From positions 1,007,001 to 1,071,000 of the forward strand of contig JAVTVJ010011652.1 in NCBI GenBank assembly GCA_034509425.1: a stretch of 64,000 nt of DNA. The letters are read 5' to 3'. Below are positions 18,886-31,099 of this stretch, piece after piece. The position numbers and the translations under genes are program-made. The notes below the pieces were generated by a model. The model did no database searches. It was not told the DNA's origin and was given only the letters and a program-made list of their open reading frames with translations. The stretch comes from Eopsaltria australis. Lineage: Eukaryota > Chordata > Aves > Passeriformes > Petroicidae. Each line of letters opens with the position of its first letter. Position 1 is the stretch's first letter.

Positions 18886-20875
18886 TTAAACTTGGGGACT
18901 TTGAGACATAAAACACTACCTATACTTGGATAAACATTAATTATATCATATATTAATGAGCAGGGGACAACACTATCCTGTCTGCCCATCACTGCCTGAA
19001 GTAATTGCTGAGCTCATGACCCTCTGTAGCATATTTTGCTCACTCCTGGAGTTTGCTCTCTGCAGCAGTTAAACACAGTGCATGTTAATGAAATAGTCTA
19101 ATACTGCATGCTCAGAAGCCTCCTGAAGCCAAGATACCACCAAAATAAACGGGACTAATCATAAGTCTAAAGATAAGTGTGTATAAACCTTTGAAAGATA
19201 AAGGCCTTGGCCTTTTGTTCTGTCTTTACATAAAGTGCTGCTTTCTTGCCACCTCCTTGTACGTGTCTGAAGATGTAAAAGAAGGGAGCTCTGCATCCAG
19301 TGCTGTAATTTCTCTGTTCTTCTACAGGCTGCTCCTAAACTTAAATTTCTCTAGTCCTCCAGTCTTGTCTCAAATTTCTTGGTTAACCAGCAAAAACTAT
19401 TTGCATTGTTCTATTTAGAGACTACAGGACATATTCAACTACTCAGTTGTGAGCCAGGTCAGTTTAAAGAAGTTTAAAGATGCCTATACCATCTCCAGTC
19501 ATAGAAGCAAGGAACAAAGCCCTTTCACAAAATGTGAGAAACCCCTTAACTTCAAAACCCTGTGGAACATAAAAATGGGGATGCTTTACACACCTGCCCC
19601 AAACTCCCCCAGAGAGGGGAATGCATGGGTGATAATGCTGTTATTATCCAACGCTGAAAAGTTGATCTCTTCTTGCATAGGCAAACTTCATTAGGCACGT
19701 TGATGAAATTATATCTGGCACGTGCTCCATGGCACAATGCAGAAGAACAAACCAGGAGCAGCCCTAGAAGTGTCTTTGTTCTTTCAAAAAGGCAAGAAAA
19801 GGGACCAGCTGATCTCAGGTAGAGATGTCCTCCTATCTGCAGGGCTCTGATGATGTTGCACAGTGTGATGCAACTTTCATGGGATTATTTTCATACTGCA
19901 AAATTTTACATCCCTGGAGATTCTCAGTAAAAACATCCACAGAGAAAAAATCCAAGGCTAAAAGATGAAGTTTGGAAATGACAAATTTAAAGCCTTCTTA
20001 TGCTCCAGTCCCTGAATATGTGATCACATATGTATGTCAAACAGGGAGCAGGGAGGAGCTGAATGCTCCAAGTGAGTGAGTTATGGTGGAGCCTTGTCTG
20101 GTTCACTCCAAAGGTTGGATGCTATGCACTCCACAAGACATGTGGCTGCACAGCAAACAATGAGCTTAAAAATAAAACCTGACCAGCTGCCTCATTAGCT
20201 AAGGACGTTCATCTTGTACATTGAGCAAGCCTGGGTTCCTGTGTGGAGAAAAAGCCCCCATCTGATGGTATTAGCTAAATATGCACACCCTGCATGTGCA
20301 TACATCAATATCGGATGCTTTATAAGGCTGGGATATGTCCTGGACTCCAGACAGATACAAGAAGAAAAGACATCTTAGAGAATACTGCATTTTTGGCAAC
20401 ATGTGCTGGCTCAAAGGAATTGTAAAGGAAGTAAATTAAATAGTACTAAGAATGTGCATATTTATAGCACTTTCCATACAAGAATCCCAAAACACCTCTC
20501 AAAAAATTAAGCTTCACAATATTGCTATGATCTAAGTAACAAGCATCGCTTTTTTTCTAATGTATGAAATGAGTCAGGAAAAGATAAAGTAATTTAACCA
20601 GACCATCAAGAGCAAGAAAGTCTGAACTTTAGGCTCTGATTTTAACTCTTAGCCAAACAGTCTTCTGTGAAAACATACAGGGAAGCTATTGATTTTCATG
20701 CTTCCTCGCTCTTCTCCAACAATCCAGCACAGTGCTCCGGCATATGGTTAACTTAAGGCCATTGACTGTTGGCTTATGTTTCTGAAAAAACCTTTTGGCA
20801 TGAAGTACACACAGTTTTGAGGAAAAAAAGAAGTAGGTTTATAAGAGCATCGGTCATTTTACCAACTGTGCCTAG
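18886..20875. other. No gene seen; intergenic DNA
   Basis: Unique AT-rich sequence with only short chance ORFs and no recognised repeat. Confidence 0.6.
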
Positions 20876-20879
20876 AATT

Positions 20880-21135
20880 TCCTGGACGTTATAAATGTTC
20901 AGCTGAATCCCCAGCGTCGGATTGTATTAAAAGACTGTCCTCAGAAAGGAACATTCCAAATTTCCATGATCTCTGCCAGTTTCCAATGATTTGATGTTTA
21001 TTTGAGCTATTGTACAAAGTTTTCTGTTGAGTCAGATCATTCAGGACTAGCTGCTGGGACCACAGAGTGTCAGCAGAACATAATTCATCTGTGGCTGATG
21101 GCAGCACAGTTTATTGGATAGGTAATGCTTCTTCA
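20880..21135. promoter_or_regulatory. Candidate distal conserved element
   Basis: Complex non-repetitive DNA retaining CpGs in a CpG-poor region (20888, 20916, 20919). It has a TEAD-type ACATTCCA at 20951-20958 and a CAATGATTTGATG homeodomain/SOX-like stretch. Called by composition; no alignment was possible. Confidence 0.3.
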
Positions 21136-21400
21136 GGCCAGGATACCACCAGGAAATTTGGTGGGGTTTATTTCCTGTTAAAACAGAAACCAAGCATTCT
21201 GTTGTCCCTTTGTTTGCTTGTTGGATCTCTTTAGGGGGTGGAGAAATATCTGTAGCATCTTTGTGGGGTGAAAGAGGGAGGGAGAAGCAATATAATGGTT
21301 TTACACAATGCCCCCAGCATGCTGTTTTCTGTATCATCCCTGCTGCCTTGAGCCTTCTGTTGGCTTTTTGTCTTTTTTTATCTTTATGCTTCCCACATGT

Positions 21401-21418
21401 ACACACACACACACACAC
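21401..21418. repeat. (AC)9 microsatellite
   Basis: Perfect dinucleotide repeat. Confidence 0.95.
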
Positions 21419-22075
21419 CTGCTGAACCTCTGCCTTCTCAGTCTATTCCTAAGGGGATTCCCTCAGACTGTACAAAGTATCAAGCTCTTTTCCTTCATAA
21501 TAGAAGAAATACCTACCAAGATTATGCCTCGCCTTTGTGGTATGAACTACAGCTGAATAAAACTCCCCCAGCTGCACAGTGAGACCAAGTCTTTGAGCCC
21601 ACATGTGCTCTCTGTGAAAACATCTTGCCCAGAGATGTAAAGTGAGAATTTTTTTTCTTTTTTACTTTCCTTTTTTTTTTTGTGACCGGTTCTCAAAAGT
21701 AGCTGTGCATGAAGCTCTAATTAGCTTTTACCTCTGTAGATGGGACATCTTGGCTTCAAGATAGAGCCTGTGTTGACTTAATTACTTAGATCTTAAGCTA
21801 TGCAAGGCTCTTGGTGCCTGTGTAGTACCTGGCAGTGCTGGAACTGGACTGAAGTTCCTCAGCAAGACCTCAATGCAAATAATGAATGAAGCTACATAAG
21901 AGGACTTTGAGTTACTCATTCTAAACCACGAGATGTTTGGACTGCAAATAAAGAAAGATATGTGGGATATAATCTGCTGTTGAGCTTTAGCACAATTCCT
22001 GTTAACTCTGAGCTTGACACAGCCAGAACAAGAGCAGGCTATAGATTTTGTTTCCGTCCCTGACATTTACTAAGC
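21419..22075. other. No gene seen
   Basis: Unique AT-rich sequence with T-rich tracts near 21650-21680. Confidence 0.6.
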
Positions 22076-22077
22076 AC

Positions 22078-22350
22078 TGCAAGACTAAAACATTTTGAAG
22101 GTTATAGCCAATGTCTTGCAGAACGAATGACAAATGTCAACCCTTACACTCTCGCAAGATCTGAGCAGGAATAAGACAACTCTATAGACTGAGGCAAGTT
22201 TATTATTACAAATACCTTATTAAATCTAAATGGTAATGGCATTCCAATTAGCTCATTGTTAGGAATCTTTCATGTTTGACTTTCATTTAGACTGATTACG
22301 GGAATAATGCAGACCCTGTATAAGTAATTGGCACAAAATAAAAGCGTTTG
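22078..22350. promoter_or_regulatory. Candidate distal conserved non-coding element about 20 kb upstream of EMX2
   Basis: Complex AT-rich sequence with retained CpGs (22123, 22154, 22299, 22345). Homeodomain-type cores include TTATTAAATCTAAATGGTAATGG and CCAATTAGCTCATT (near 22244-22257). No repeat similarity or ORF is present. Confidence 0.4.
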
Positions 22351-22670
22351 AGCTGCAAAAACCCTCCTAGAGGCTGTGCTCTTTAAAAAAAAATAAATAA
22401 AAGCTTCCTATCTTTCCCAGCTCATGAGCTCTCTCTGTTCACCATAATAATGAGACAACCCATTGAGTCTCCTGTGGGCCTGGTGGTATCGGAGCTCCCT
22501 TTTTACCTACCCCTCTCTTCTCAGGAGCTGTAGGGGGGCTCCTTCTCTTTTACTCTCCACCATCCTATTCTCTGCTCCCCTCGTCACAAGCCTTGGCACT
22601 GTTTTATTGATCCTGCTCAACTGTGGATTCTTTCACACCCAGATCACAGGCTAGCCTCTGTCTCTCCCAC

Positions 22671-22712
22671 ACCCTCCTCCTCCTGCTCCTAACCCTCCTC
22701 CTCCTGCTCCTA
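22671..22712. repeat. Perfect 21-bp tandem duplication
   Basis: A CT-rich 21-mer beginning ACCCTCCTCC occurs at 22671-22691 and again at 22692-22712 with no mismatch. Confidence 0.95.
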
Positions 22713-23900
22713 ACAGCCCTGCTGGTCTTTCCAGACGAGCAGCTGGGAGCTTGCCTTTCTGTGTCCTGGCTCCCTGCTCCTTGGAGAGAAAAGGTGTTTC
22801 CTTTTGCAGCAGAGCCTCTGTGAGCCAGACAGAGACTACCAGGGACTCCTCACAGCAGTTTTCTGCTTGCTTCCTTCAGAGGCCAGAATATGAGGAAGGA
22901 CTTTTTCAAAACTTTGCTGCAAACTGGGATGGAGATTTTCCCTTCTTCCCCTGGTAGAAGGAGGTCTGGAAAAAGAGCATCCACTATGGAGTCCCTCTTG
23001 CCATGAGGAGGGCCAGAGCACAGCCCCTGCAGAGCTCAGCCAGGCTGGTGGGTCCTGGCTTCTCCCCATCTGTAAAGTTCCAGCAGGGCAAGGGTGCACC
23101 AAGTCTAGAGAACCTGCCTTACAATTTTGTGTAGGCTGAGGAGGAAACATCCCATTCCAAGAGACACTGGTTTCAGGGAAAGGCACCAAAAGCCACTGCC
23201 TGGAGCCCCAGCTCATTATGTTCAGAGAAGGAGCAGCACGAGATGCTTGGTGAAGCTTCCATCTCTGCCAGACCTCCCTTCCTCCTGTGACTAATCTGGT
23301 GCCAGCCCTGGCGTGTCTCTGGGCACAGAAGCTACAATAAAATAAGCCATGGAGGAAAGATTTCCTGCTCTTTGGGCTGGGTATGCACATCCATTTCACC
23401 CTGCTCTGCGCCAGGGCCAGCACACGCAAACCCTCTGCCCCTTCCCACCCCACTGTGGGGGAGAAGGACACACAGCAGTGGGCTCTGGGGACCTCAGACA
23501 TACTCCAGCCACTCCCTCAGCACTGGGATCAAACTGGGAGCAGGGCTCTGGCTTGCAGCTTCCTGGCAGTGCAGACACAGCATGTGTTATCCGTATGACG
23601 GCGCGCCAGGAAAGGTCTCTGGTGTGGGAAAGGCCAGCAGTTCCTACTTAGGAACTATTTGGCTTCTGCAGGGCTCTGGAGGGTGAGCTGGGAGTTACAG
23701 GCAAGCAGCAACTGCAGCAGGGTTTTGGGAAAGGCTGGGGAGGTAGACAGGAACAGCAGGCAGCTGTATAAGAGCTGGAAACTGAAAGCTGGGACAAAGC
23801 AGCTGAAAGCAGGGCTGGGATCTGTCTGTCTGTTCTCAGAGGTGCTCATGGTGCTGCTCATGGAACAGAGGTGCTGCACTCACTGGGCAGTGGAGCAGGG
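22713..23900. other. No gene seen; GC-richer intergenic DNA
   Basis: Moderately GC-rich but CpG-poor sequence with overlapping chance ORFs (longest minus 22836-23501, 221 codons) and no recognisable domain. Confidence 0.55.
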
Positions 23901-23904
23901 CCCA

Positions 23905-24010
23905 GAAAGGTCATGAAATCCCCATTCATGGAGGCTCTCAAGACTGAGATGAACAAACCCTGAGCAACATGGCCTGAATTCAGTATTGACCCTACTCTGA
24001 GCTGGAGCTT
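23905..24010 (+). mobile_element. Old CR1 fragment
   Basis: A block reading TTCATGGAGGCTCTCAAGAC, then a CCTGAGCAACATGGCCTGAA block and a TTGACCCTACTCTGAGC block, resembles the CR1 3'-UTR segment just after the ORF2 end. It is truncated at both sides and divergent. Confidence 0.6.
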
Positions 24011-27000
24011 AGATTGCAGAGCTCCAGAGCTCCGTTTTGCCAGTAATTGCATGACTGAATACGGGTTGGGAATGGCTGTTTTGTCCTGTACATTTGGTGA
24101 AAGTATCTTTCATTTCTGACAGTGCTGATCAAACAATATCTTCCATTACTGGAAGAGAGAAACCTGCCTGTGCTGGAGGGCACTGTCCCTGGGGTGCTGC
24201 TGGTGCTCCCTGCACAACCAGCCCACAAATCTGTAAATCATTCTGGGAATTCTTTGCATCTGGTCTCCTGTAGTGTCTCTCTAGGGCTGGTGACCCTCTG
24301 CCTGCTGGTGGCATACCTTCCTTCACTCCTCTTGCCTGCTGTGGTCTGGCAGGTGACTCTCCTGGTGAAATTAGGGAAGATTTACATGGATTTCCATAGG
24401 AGGGTCAGGAATTTTAAGTGTCTCTAGGCAGTGATGCTTAGTGGACTTCCATATTGGCCAGATCTTGATCTGGTACAAAACCCAGTAGTGCTCTACAACA
24501 TTTGATCTCTGCAACTTAGTATCACAATCTAGTTAGGAATTAGTTACTTGGAAAGAAAAAAAAGAGCAAATAATGAAGCAACTGGCTCAAAAAGCTGTGA
24601 CAGGTGAAGCGATGACAAGTAATGGGCACATTCCTAAATAAAGTGTATAGTTAAACATGTAAGATTAATCACTTTGCTGGACTGGTTATGGGTACTTTCT
24701 TGAACTGAAAATGAAAATTTCTCCATAGCTGAAGCATATAAACAGACCTGTGCAAGACATCCTGTATTGTGTGAATAAGAAATACTCCCATGGATGGCTA
24801 AGTTTTAAATTAACTCTGATTTTTATGGGACTCTTTGAACCAGAAACCACGACAGAACTTTTAATACTAAGCTGGCAGTAATTTAGGCATTGCTGTATTG
24901 TCAGGCCTATTTATCCTGCCTTTGTGTTTGTAACTGGGCTATATTTACTTGTCACATTAAAATAAGCAAGAGTTCACTTTTGTGTGTTTGAGCCATTCCA
25001 TGAGGTACACAGGGATCAGAGCCTTGTTATCTGTCTGCAGCAATAAAGATGAAAAATCTGCTGACATCCCCAACAAGCTGTAAACCAGGTTGTTTAACAA
25101 AGTTTGTTTTGATGCCCAGAATCACCATGTTGTCACTGTTAATTAGAAACTTTCACTTCAGGTGAAACTTTGGATGTGTCTGAAGTGATCTGCAACAATG
25201 GATCTGAAGCTGGTAACTGCCTTAATAGCTACAAAATTCTTCTGAATAACCCTACTTACTCTTGTGTCTGTAAGGTTAACCAGAAAGGAAATTATGCAGA
25301 GTAAATTTTCTCTGTTTAAAACCCATAAGCCTTACAAATTATATTTACATTTAATTAAAAAGTAGACACATTAGCCATTTTTTTTTTCTCCTGCACTTTT
25401 TTTTTCTTTCAGATTCTGCAGTGGTTCAGAATTTCTCTGCAAGATATTTAATGATAATCTTTTTATAAATAATAAGATAGTTAGACAGGGTTGCCTTTAA
25501 CCCCAAGTCTTGATTTGTAAGTTTAATCAGTTTCCAAACATATTATTAATAATTGTGAACACAAAAAAAAGGAAAAAAAAAGTAGAGGAGATAGAATTGA
25601 GGTGCATTAATAATACTTAGGAGGGATACTGTTCCATCCACAGGGCTGGATGAATTCCCTGTGTACCCCTTGAAGTTTACCCTGCTTATCTCTTTCAGAA
25701 TTAAATCACCTCCTTATCTCAGCTATATATCCATACTATACTCTTTATCACAGAATATATGCTCTGTCAACATCCTAAAATTTACAGCCAGAGTGATTAG
25801 TGATTTTGGTATCTGGATTTTTACTACTCAGAATGAGTCTAATTTGGGTTGTGATTTCTTTGTTTATTCCCTGTCTTCTGCTAAGCAGCATATTTAAATT
25901 GAAAAAAAAAACCCACCAAAAAAAAACGAACGAAACAACAATTGGAGGCTTCTGAATATTAGATCCCCAAAGTTTACATGGTTTTCAAGCACTGCTCAGG
26001 TATGCAGACAGCTCTGTTCTCTGCATACACCAGTTTGGACCCTCTCTGAGGGAGCTCCAGGAAAAGAGACATAAAACAAATCCCAAGGAGATCCTTTAGA
26101 TTAGGAACAAAACCTTGTTCCCAGGTGAAAGCAGCCCACCAGGACACTGCCGTCCCTAAGCCCTGCATTGCTAAATTAGCACCATCTGAGCCAAATTAGG
26201 CTTTTTTGGGATCAAAGTAATAAAGAGGAGAGGAGTGAATGTATTGCTCATAACAAGCAAGTTCAAATGAGAAAGATGAGATAATCAGGCCAGAGGGAGG
26301 TGAAAGAGGGAATTCTGATGATTATAGTTATTTGGAAATCCAGGGGAGGGAGGATCCCTATGGCTGAAAAGCATTTCCACACCTAGAATTTGTGGAGGAT
26401 GAGGTTTTGGTGGTGACTACTGCTTTGATGTCTTGTCTTTTCCCCGCCTTTATCTAAGCTTCACTTGAGCCTCCACCAGCAGCTTGCTCCCAGGTGAGGT
26501 TAATTCCTAGATGCTGCGAGGAGCTATCAGCTGACTTCTTAAACCACTGTTTAATTAGCAGTGATATTACATTTTCAGAATGGAAGCATGTACACAAAGG
26601 GCTGGAGTTATAAATTACCCTAACAGAGGATAATCTACAGAGAGACAACAAGAAGATGCATTAATGCAGTGCCCAGGCATGCCCATGCATTGTGCTGAAA
26701 GCTGCCCCAGTGATGAGTGTGTATGTGGGATATTTGACTAAAGGCTCACATAGCACAAAACAAAATAAAGCAAACAGAGGGAGGTGAAGAGGAAGGAAAA
26801 CATAAGACTTAATTCCCCAAGCCATTACATCACCTGCAAACTCAGACACCAGTAGCCTTTCACTGAAGGCGCAGCTGCACTGTGCCAAAATTAGGCAGGA
26901 GGTTTCCCTTTGTGCAGTGTGGAATGAGGAAATACACAATGTGGTCATCTCACAGGGCAGGAGCCTGTACTGCCACCATTGACATACTTCACAATATATC

Positions 27001-27620
27001 ATTCCCAAATCAGAGTAATTTACCACAAATTCAACTTAAAATTACTTTTTTTTCCCCCCTGTAGCTCCAGAGCCACTTTGGAAAAGCCTGATTAGCTGAT
27101 CACTATGAAATGTATTGTTTCTTCCTGCACCCTTTTTTAAATATCAAGTTTAGAGAAACACATCAAGTAATAATCCCACCTCCCTATCTCCCAGCTTCCA
27201 CTTGACAAAATCAGGAGAGCTCAGAGTAAAAAGTCACTTAGAGGAACAAATCAAACCTGAACAGTTTGTGTATGAAAATCAGAGCTGCATGGTTTGAGCA
27301 GCTCCAGACCTGACACTGCAGCTCCTCTGTGCCAAAGGGAAAGAAAGAGAAAAATGGGATCAACAAATTTTTCTTTGCAGAAGTCACAGCGAGGCCAGAG
27401 ATTTCTGAAAATTTGATCACTGAGTGAAACAACGACATTTGGATAAATTAGAATGGCTCCAGCTGTTAGTAAACTAAAGCACTATTAATGAGGAAAACCA
27501 ACATATTTGATGAGCAGTATTTTAACAAAATGGATCTTCAACAATGAAATATCCTGGTGAGTATTTCACAGGATTTTGCCCTTTTCTCAGAAAAGAAAAC
27601 ATTGCATTATTGTGTTTTAG
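24011..27620. other. No gene seen; intergenic DNA with A-rich tracts
   Basis: AT-rich unique sequence with homopolymer tracts near 25378, 25562-25580 and 25902-25925. No recognised repeat family or coding signal. Segments at about 24600-25300 look complex but were not called. Confidence 0.55.
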
Positions 27621-27621
27621 A

Positions 27622-27965
27622 AACCACAGAATCACAGGATCATTTAGGTTGGAAAAGACCTCTGAGATCATCAAGTCCAAGCATGAATGAACACCATGGT
27701 GTCAACCAGACCCCAGCACTGAGTGCCACATCCAGCCTTTCCTTGAACACCTCCAGGGATGGAGACACCACCACCTCCCTGGGCAGCCCATTCCAATGTC
27801 TAATCACCCTTTCTATGAAGGAATTCTTTCTAACGTCCACCCTAAACCTCCCCTGGCACAGCTTAAGTCTGTGTTCTTTTGTCCTGTCACTGGTTGCCTG
27901 GGAGGAGAGGCCAACTCCCACCTGGCTCCTGTCAGGTTTCTCAAATGCCCTGAAAAAACTCACAT
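27622..27965 (-). mobile_element. CR1 LINE 3' fragment with ORF2 C-terminal tail
   Basis: The 3' terminus (ACAGAATCACAGGATCATTT) is at the left, so the element is on the minus strand. The minus frame at 27640-27963 retains the characteristic CR1 ORF2 end, RHWNGLPREVVVSPSLEVFK, followed by the 3' UTR. It is truncated at its 5' end after about 340 bases. Confidence 0.93.
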
Positions 27966-29148
27966 ATTTTCCTCTCTTCTCATTTACAAGTCAGAGGTAA
28001 ATCGATGTTTTCCACAGCAAGTTATGAAAACAGCACTCCCCTTAAAATCTTTCCATCTGGAAAGGGGGGTTTTGCCCAAAATGCAGAAAGAACATTGGGC
28101 AACCTGAGCACCTTTAGGGACCCAATCCAACTGACTCACAAAGTGTTCAGCAGAGGGACAGGTGGCACGTGCTGAGTGTGAAAGATGGAAAAATTCCCAT
28201 GGGACTGTCTCAGGGATGATGTTGGTGACAAAAACTTAGCCTGTGTCTAAATGCAAATTATATCTTTGCCCATGTGCAAACTTTGTAGCAGTAAAGATGT
28301 CATTTGGCATTCCAGAGTAGAGGCAGATCCCTCTTGACAAGCCAGGCCACACAGAATTTGCCATCACTTACAAAAATTAATGTATTATTTAATAATTATT
28401 TATTATCATTACTATTTAATATAACTCTCTGAATTACAACTGGGAGAGTTGAGGTTGTGGGCAACCTGCAGGCCAATTAAATTTCAAGAGGAGCAAGCTT
28501 CCAGACTTCTAGAGCTATTTCTCTTTGCTTTGCACAGAGTGTTCCTGTCTGGCTGAGTGATAAGTGGAGCTAGGGTGACAGCCTGTGGCAAAACAGAAGA
28601 ATTTCAATATTTTAATCCTTTTGATTTCCACTTGCTTTTGATCTTTTCTCCACTTCCTGCTTGTCAGTCCAGACAAAGGTGGTCATGTCGTGGTTGCTAA
28701 CATCACCTCTGCTTTGAAAGATGGGAAATTGCCATCCTCTCTAACTCTTCTTTCTCCCTACTTCTTTTTGTTGGTGTTTTTGGGTGCTGCATAAGCTAAA
28801 AACCTCTTTGACAAATTGGTGTTGCTCCTGGCAGCATAACCTGAAGGAAATAATTTTGTGTGGGTCTTGCAAGGGTCACACCAGGGCCATGGCTGGTTGG
28901 CTCCTTTTGCCTCCAAAAGAGAGGAGCAATGGAGCAGCCTCGATCTCAGTTTTGCTTTTTTCATGTTTTGCTTCTCATCTATTCCTTCATCAATGAAATG
29001 GAACTTAGTTAAAACTGTCTCATGTTGAGATCTTCTAGTTGCCAGGGCAAAAAACATCGAAGTTGAGAGGCAGGAGCTTCTGCCCTACTAATAACACTTT
29101 AGGCCATTTTCATTTGCAAAATACTTTTTCTGAGTCAGGGTTTCCTTT
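27966..29148. other. No gene seen
   Basis: Unique intergenic DNA. There is an A/T-only stretch near 28375-28430 (TTTAATAATTATTTATTATC). Confidence 0.6.
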
Positions 29149-29348
29149 TAGAATCATAGAAAGGCCTGGGTTGGAAGCGACCTTAAAGATTATTTAGTTC
29201 CAACTCCCATCACATGGACAGGGATGTCTTTCACTACATCAGGTGGCTCAGAGCTCCACCCAGCCTGACTTTGAAACCTTCCAGGGATGGGACAAACACT
29301 TCTAAGGATGGGCCAAATCTGCTGCTGCTTCTCTCTAGTTGTAGAGTT
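29149..29348 (-). mobile_element. CR1 LINE 3' fragment
   Basis: Begins on plus with TAGAATCATAGAAAGGCCTG, then the GGTTGGAAGCGACCTTAAAG block typical of CR1 3' UTRs. Shortened and followed directly by a poly-A run on the plus strand. Confidence 0.88.
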
Positions 29349-29372
29349 AAAAAAAAAAAAAAAAAAAAAAAA
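29349..29372. repeat. Poly-A run (24 nt)
   Basis: A homopolymer directly at the 5'-truncated end of a minus-strand CR1. CR1 elements do not end in poly-A, so it is not the element's own tail. Confidence 0.9.
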
Positions 29373-29394
29373 GTATATTCTCTTTATACTCTGC

Positions 29395-29960
29395 CCAAAT
29401 TAATAAAATAAATTTTCTTTAAAGCGACACTAAATGAGTCACAGATGGTGTTGCCCTTTTACAGGTTGCAGAAATCACCCATTACAGTTCTTTTAATTTA
29501 TCAGTGAGGGAAAATAAGATGGCCTCTTGCTCCCTTGGCAGCAATAATCAGAAACAGTCTATTTGGAGCTTAATTTATCCCAAATACGTATTGATAGTTG
29601 CAATGAAGAGTATGTGACCTCTTTAAGAGTCACCAGTGGATGGAAGGTGGATAGCTTTTATAAAACCACCTTTAATAAAAAAGAGTGTTATATTGCGTAT
29701 GTTTGGTGGGGTATTTAAGCATATGGTTCCCATATCAGGAGCGAGGATGGCAAACACATGCTCCACCTTCTGAAAAACCTTTCTTATGCTCATCACTCCT
29801 TGCAAAAAGCGAGCTGGGAGGCTTCGTTTCGTTTTATTTTTATTTTGCTTTAATTTTACAACTCCGATGTGGATGAGCTGAAGTAATCTCACAAGGAATG
29901 TTAAACTTGTATCTCGTTTGCTTGTTCTCTCGTTGGAGAGGTGATGGAATCTGTTGATAG
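29395..29960. promoter_or_regulatory. Candidate conserved non-coding element flanking an orphan CpG island
   Basis: About 560 bases of complex AT-rich unique sequence with retained CpGs in AT context (29425, 29586, 29696, 29742). It contains TAAT cores and a TTTATAAAACCACC stretch near 29657-29670. It runs straight into the CpG island at 29930. Enhancer or promoter-flank function is inferred. Confidence 0.4.
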
Positions 29961-30570
29961 GCTCAGCCCGGTTATCTCCGGTCCCGGAGGGATCTCTCGG
30001 GAGGGGATCATGCCGAGAATTGAGGATGTGCTGCGGCTCTAGGGACCCGAGCAGATCCCGGCCGGCGGCTCTGGGCTTCCCGAGGGCAGATCTGCCCGAC
30101 TTTGTCGTTCGCCTGTGCGAGCCCTCACCTGGACACAGCATCCGCGGGGCTCGGAGCGGGGCTTGGTGCGGGGCTCGGAGCGGGGCTGCCTCTGCCCTGC
30201 GGAGCGGGGCTGCTCGGCCGCTCGGTGATAAATCTCGCGGTCCCCTCGCTTTTTCGTCACTCGCCTAATCCCGTGCCCCCCTTTCATGTGCGGTAATTGC
30301 GAGCAGCTGCTGCCGCGGCCCGGCCGCGGAGCGCGCAGAGACAGAACAATGGCAACAGCTGTTTCATTTCGCCTCGGGCCAGCGCTTCCTGCTCCGTCTG
30401 CATCTGCCCTTCTGCGTCCAATTTATGCTCCTGGGCTGTTGCTGGTTTTTTTTTTCCCTGTGACCCCGCTATCCGTCCAGGAGGGATTTGGAGGAGCACA
30501 CGCTCCAGCCCGGTTCTGGCACCGGGACCCTCCGCCCATCGCCGGGGGCAAAGGGAGAGAGCGATGCCGT
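29930..30570. promoter_or_regulatory. Orphan CpG island about 28 kb upstream of EMX2
   Basis: The only CpG-dense block right of 13.3 kb. It has many CpGs, GC boxes and a GC-rich tandem repeat (about 30147-30215). On the minus strand a TCCAG|GTGAGG splice-donor match lies with the intron GT at 30128-30127, so it could be a first exon or promoter for an unannotated transcript running towards EMX2. No coding frame is convincing. Confidence 0.5.
30147..30215. repeat. GC-rich imperfect tandem repeat
   Basis: Repeated units of the type CGGAGCGGGGCT, about 12 bp, five or so degenerate copies within the orphan CpG island. Translation gives a Gly-Ala-Gly-Leu repeat, which is a shadow. Confidence 0.8.
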
Positions 30571-30742
30571 GCCTCTTCAAATGAAAATAATAACAAATGT
30601 GATGGGGAAAAACCCCCCAAAACTCCCTGAAGTAATACAAATGAGCAGTAAGGCTGGGCTGAGGTGAGAGGTGGGCAGCCCCCAGGAGCACCCATTCCCT
30701 GAGGGAAGAGGGGTGGCCAAGGTGCAGCTGGGGCTGGCTGGA

Positions 30743-31098
30743 CATAGAATCATAGAACCATAGAATCACAGAATAATAAATCATAGAATCACAGAATGAT
30801 TTGGGTTGAAGGGACCTTAAAGATCCCTTGGTTCCAACCCTCCTCCTGTGGGCAGCGACACCTTCCACTACTCCAGGTTGCTCCAAGCCCTGTCCAACCT
30901 GGCCTTGGACACTTCCAGGGATGGGGTGTCAACAGCTTCTCTGGGCAAACCTGTGCCAGGGCCTCACCACCCTCACAGGAGAGAATTTCTTCCTAATATC
31001 TCATCCAAATCTACCCTCCTTCAGCATCAAGCCATTCCCCCTTGTCCTGTCACTGCATGCCCCTGTAATGAGTCCCTCTCCAGCTTTCCCAGAGCTGC
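30743..31098 (-). mobile_element. CR1 LINE 3' fragment with expanded terminal repeat
   Basis: The left end carries several copies of the CR1 3'-terminal microsatellite-like unit (CATAGAATCA, CATAGAACCA, TAGAATCACAGAATAATAAA), then the canonical 3' UTR blocks GGTTGAAGGGACCTTAAAGA and CCTTGGACACTTCCAGGGAT. Low divergence suggests it is one of the younger copies here. Confidence 0.95.
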
Positions 31099-31099
31099 T

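Noticed and set aside
22836..23501. 221-codon minus ORF
   Set aside because: GC-rich unique sequence with competing open frames on both strands and no family resemblance.
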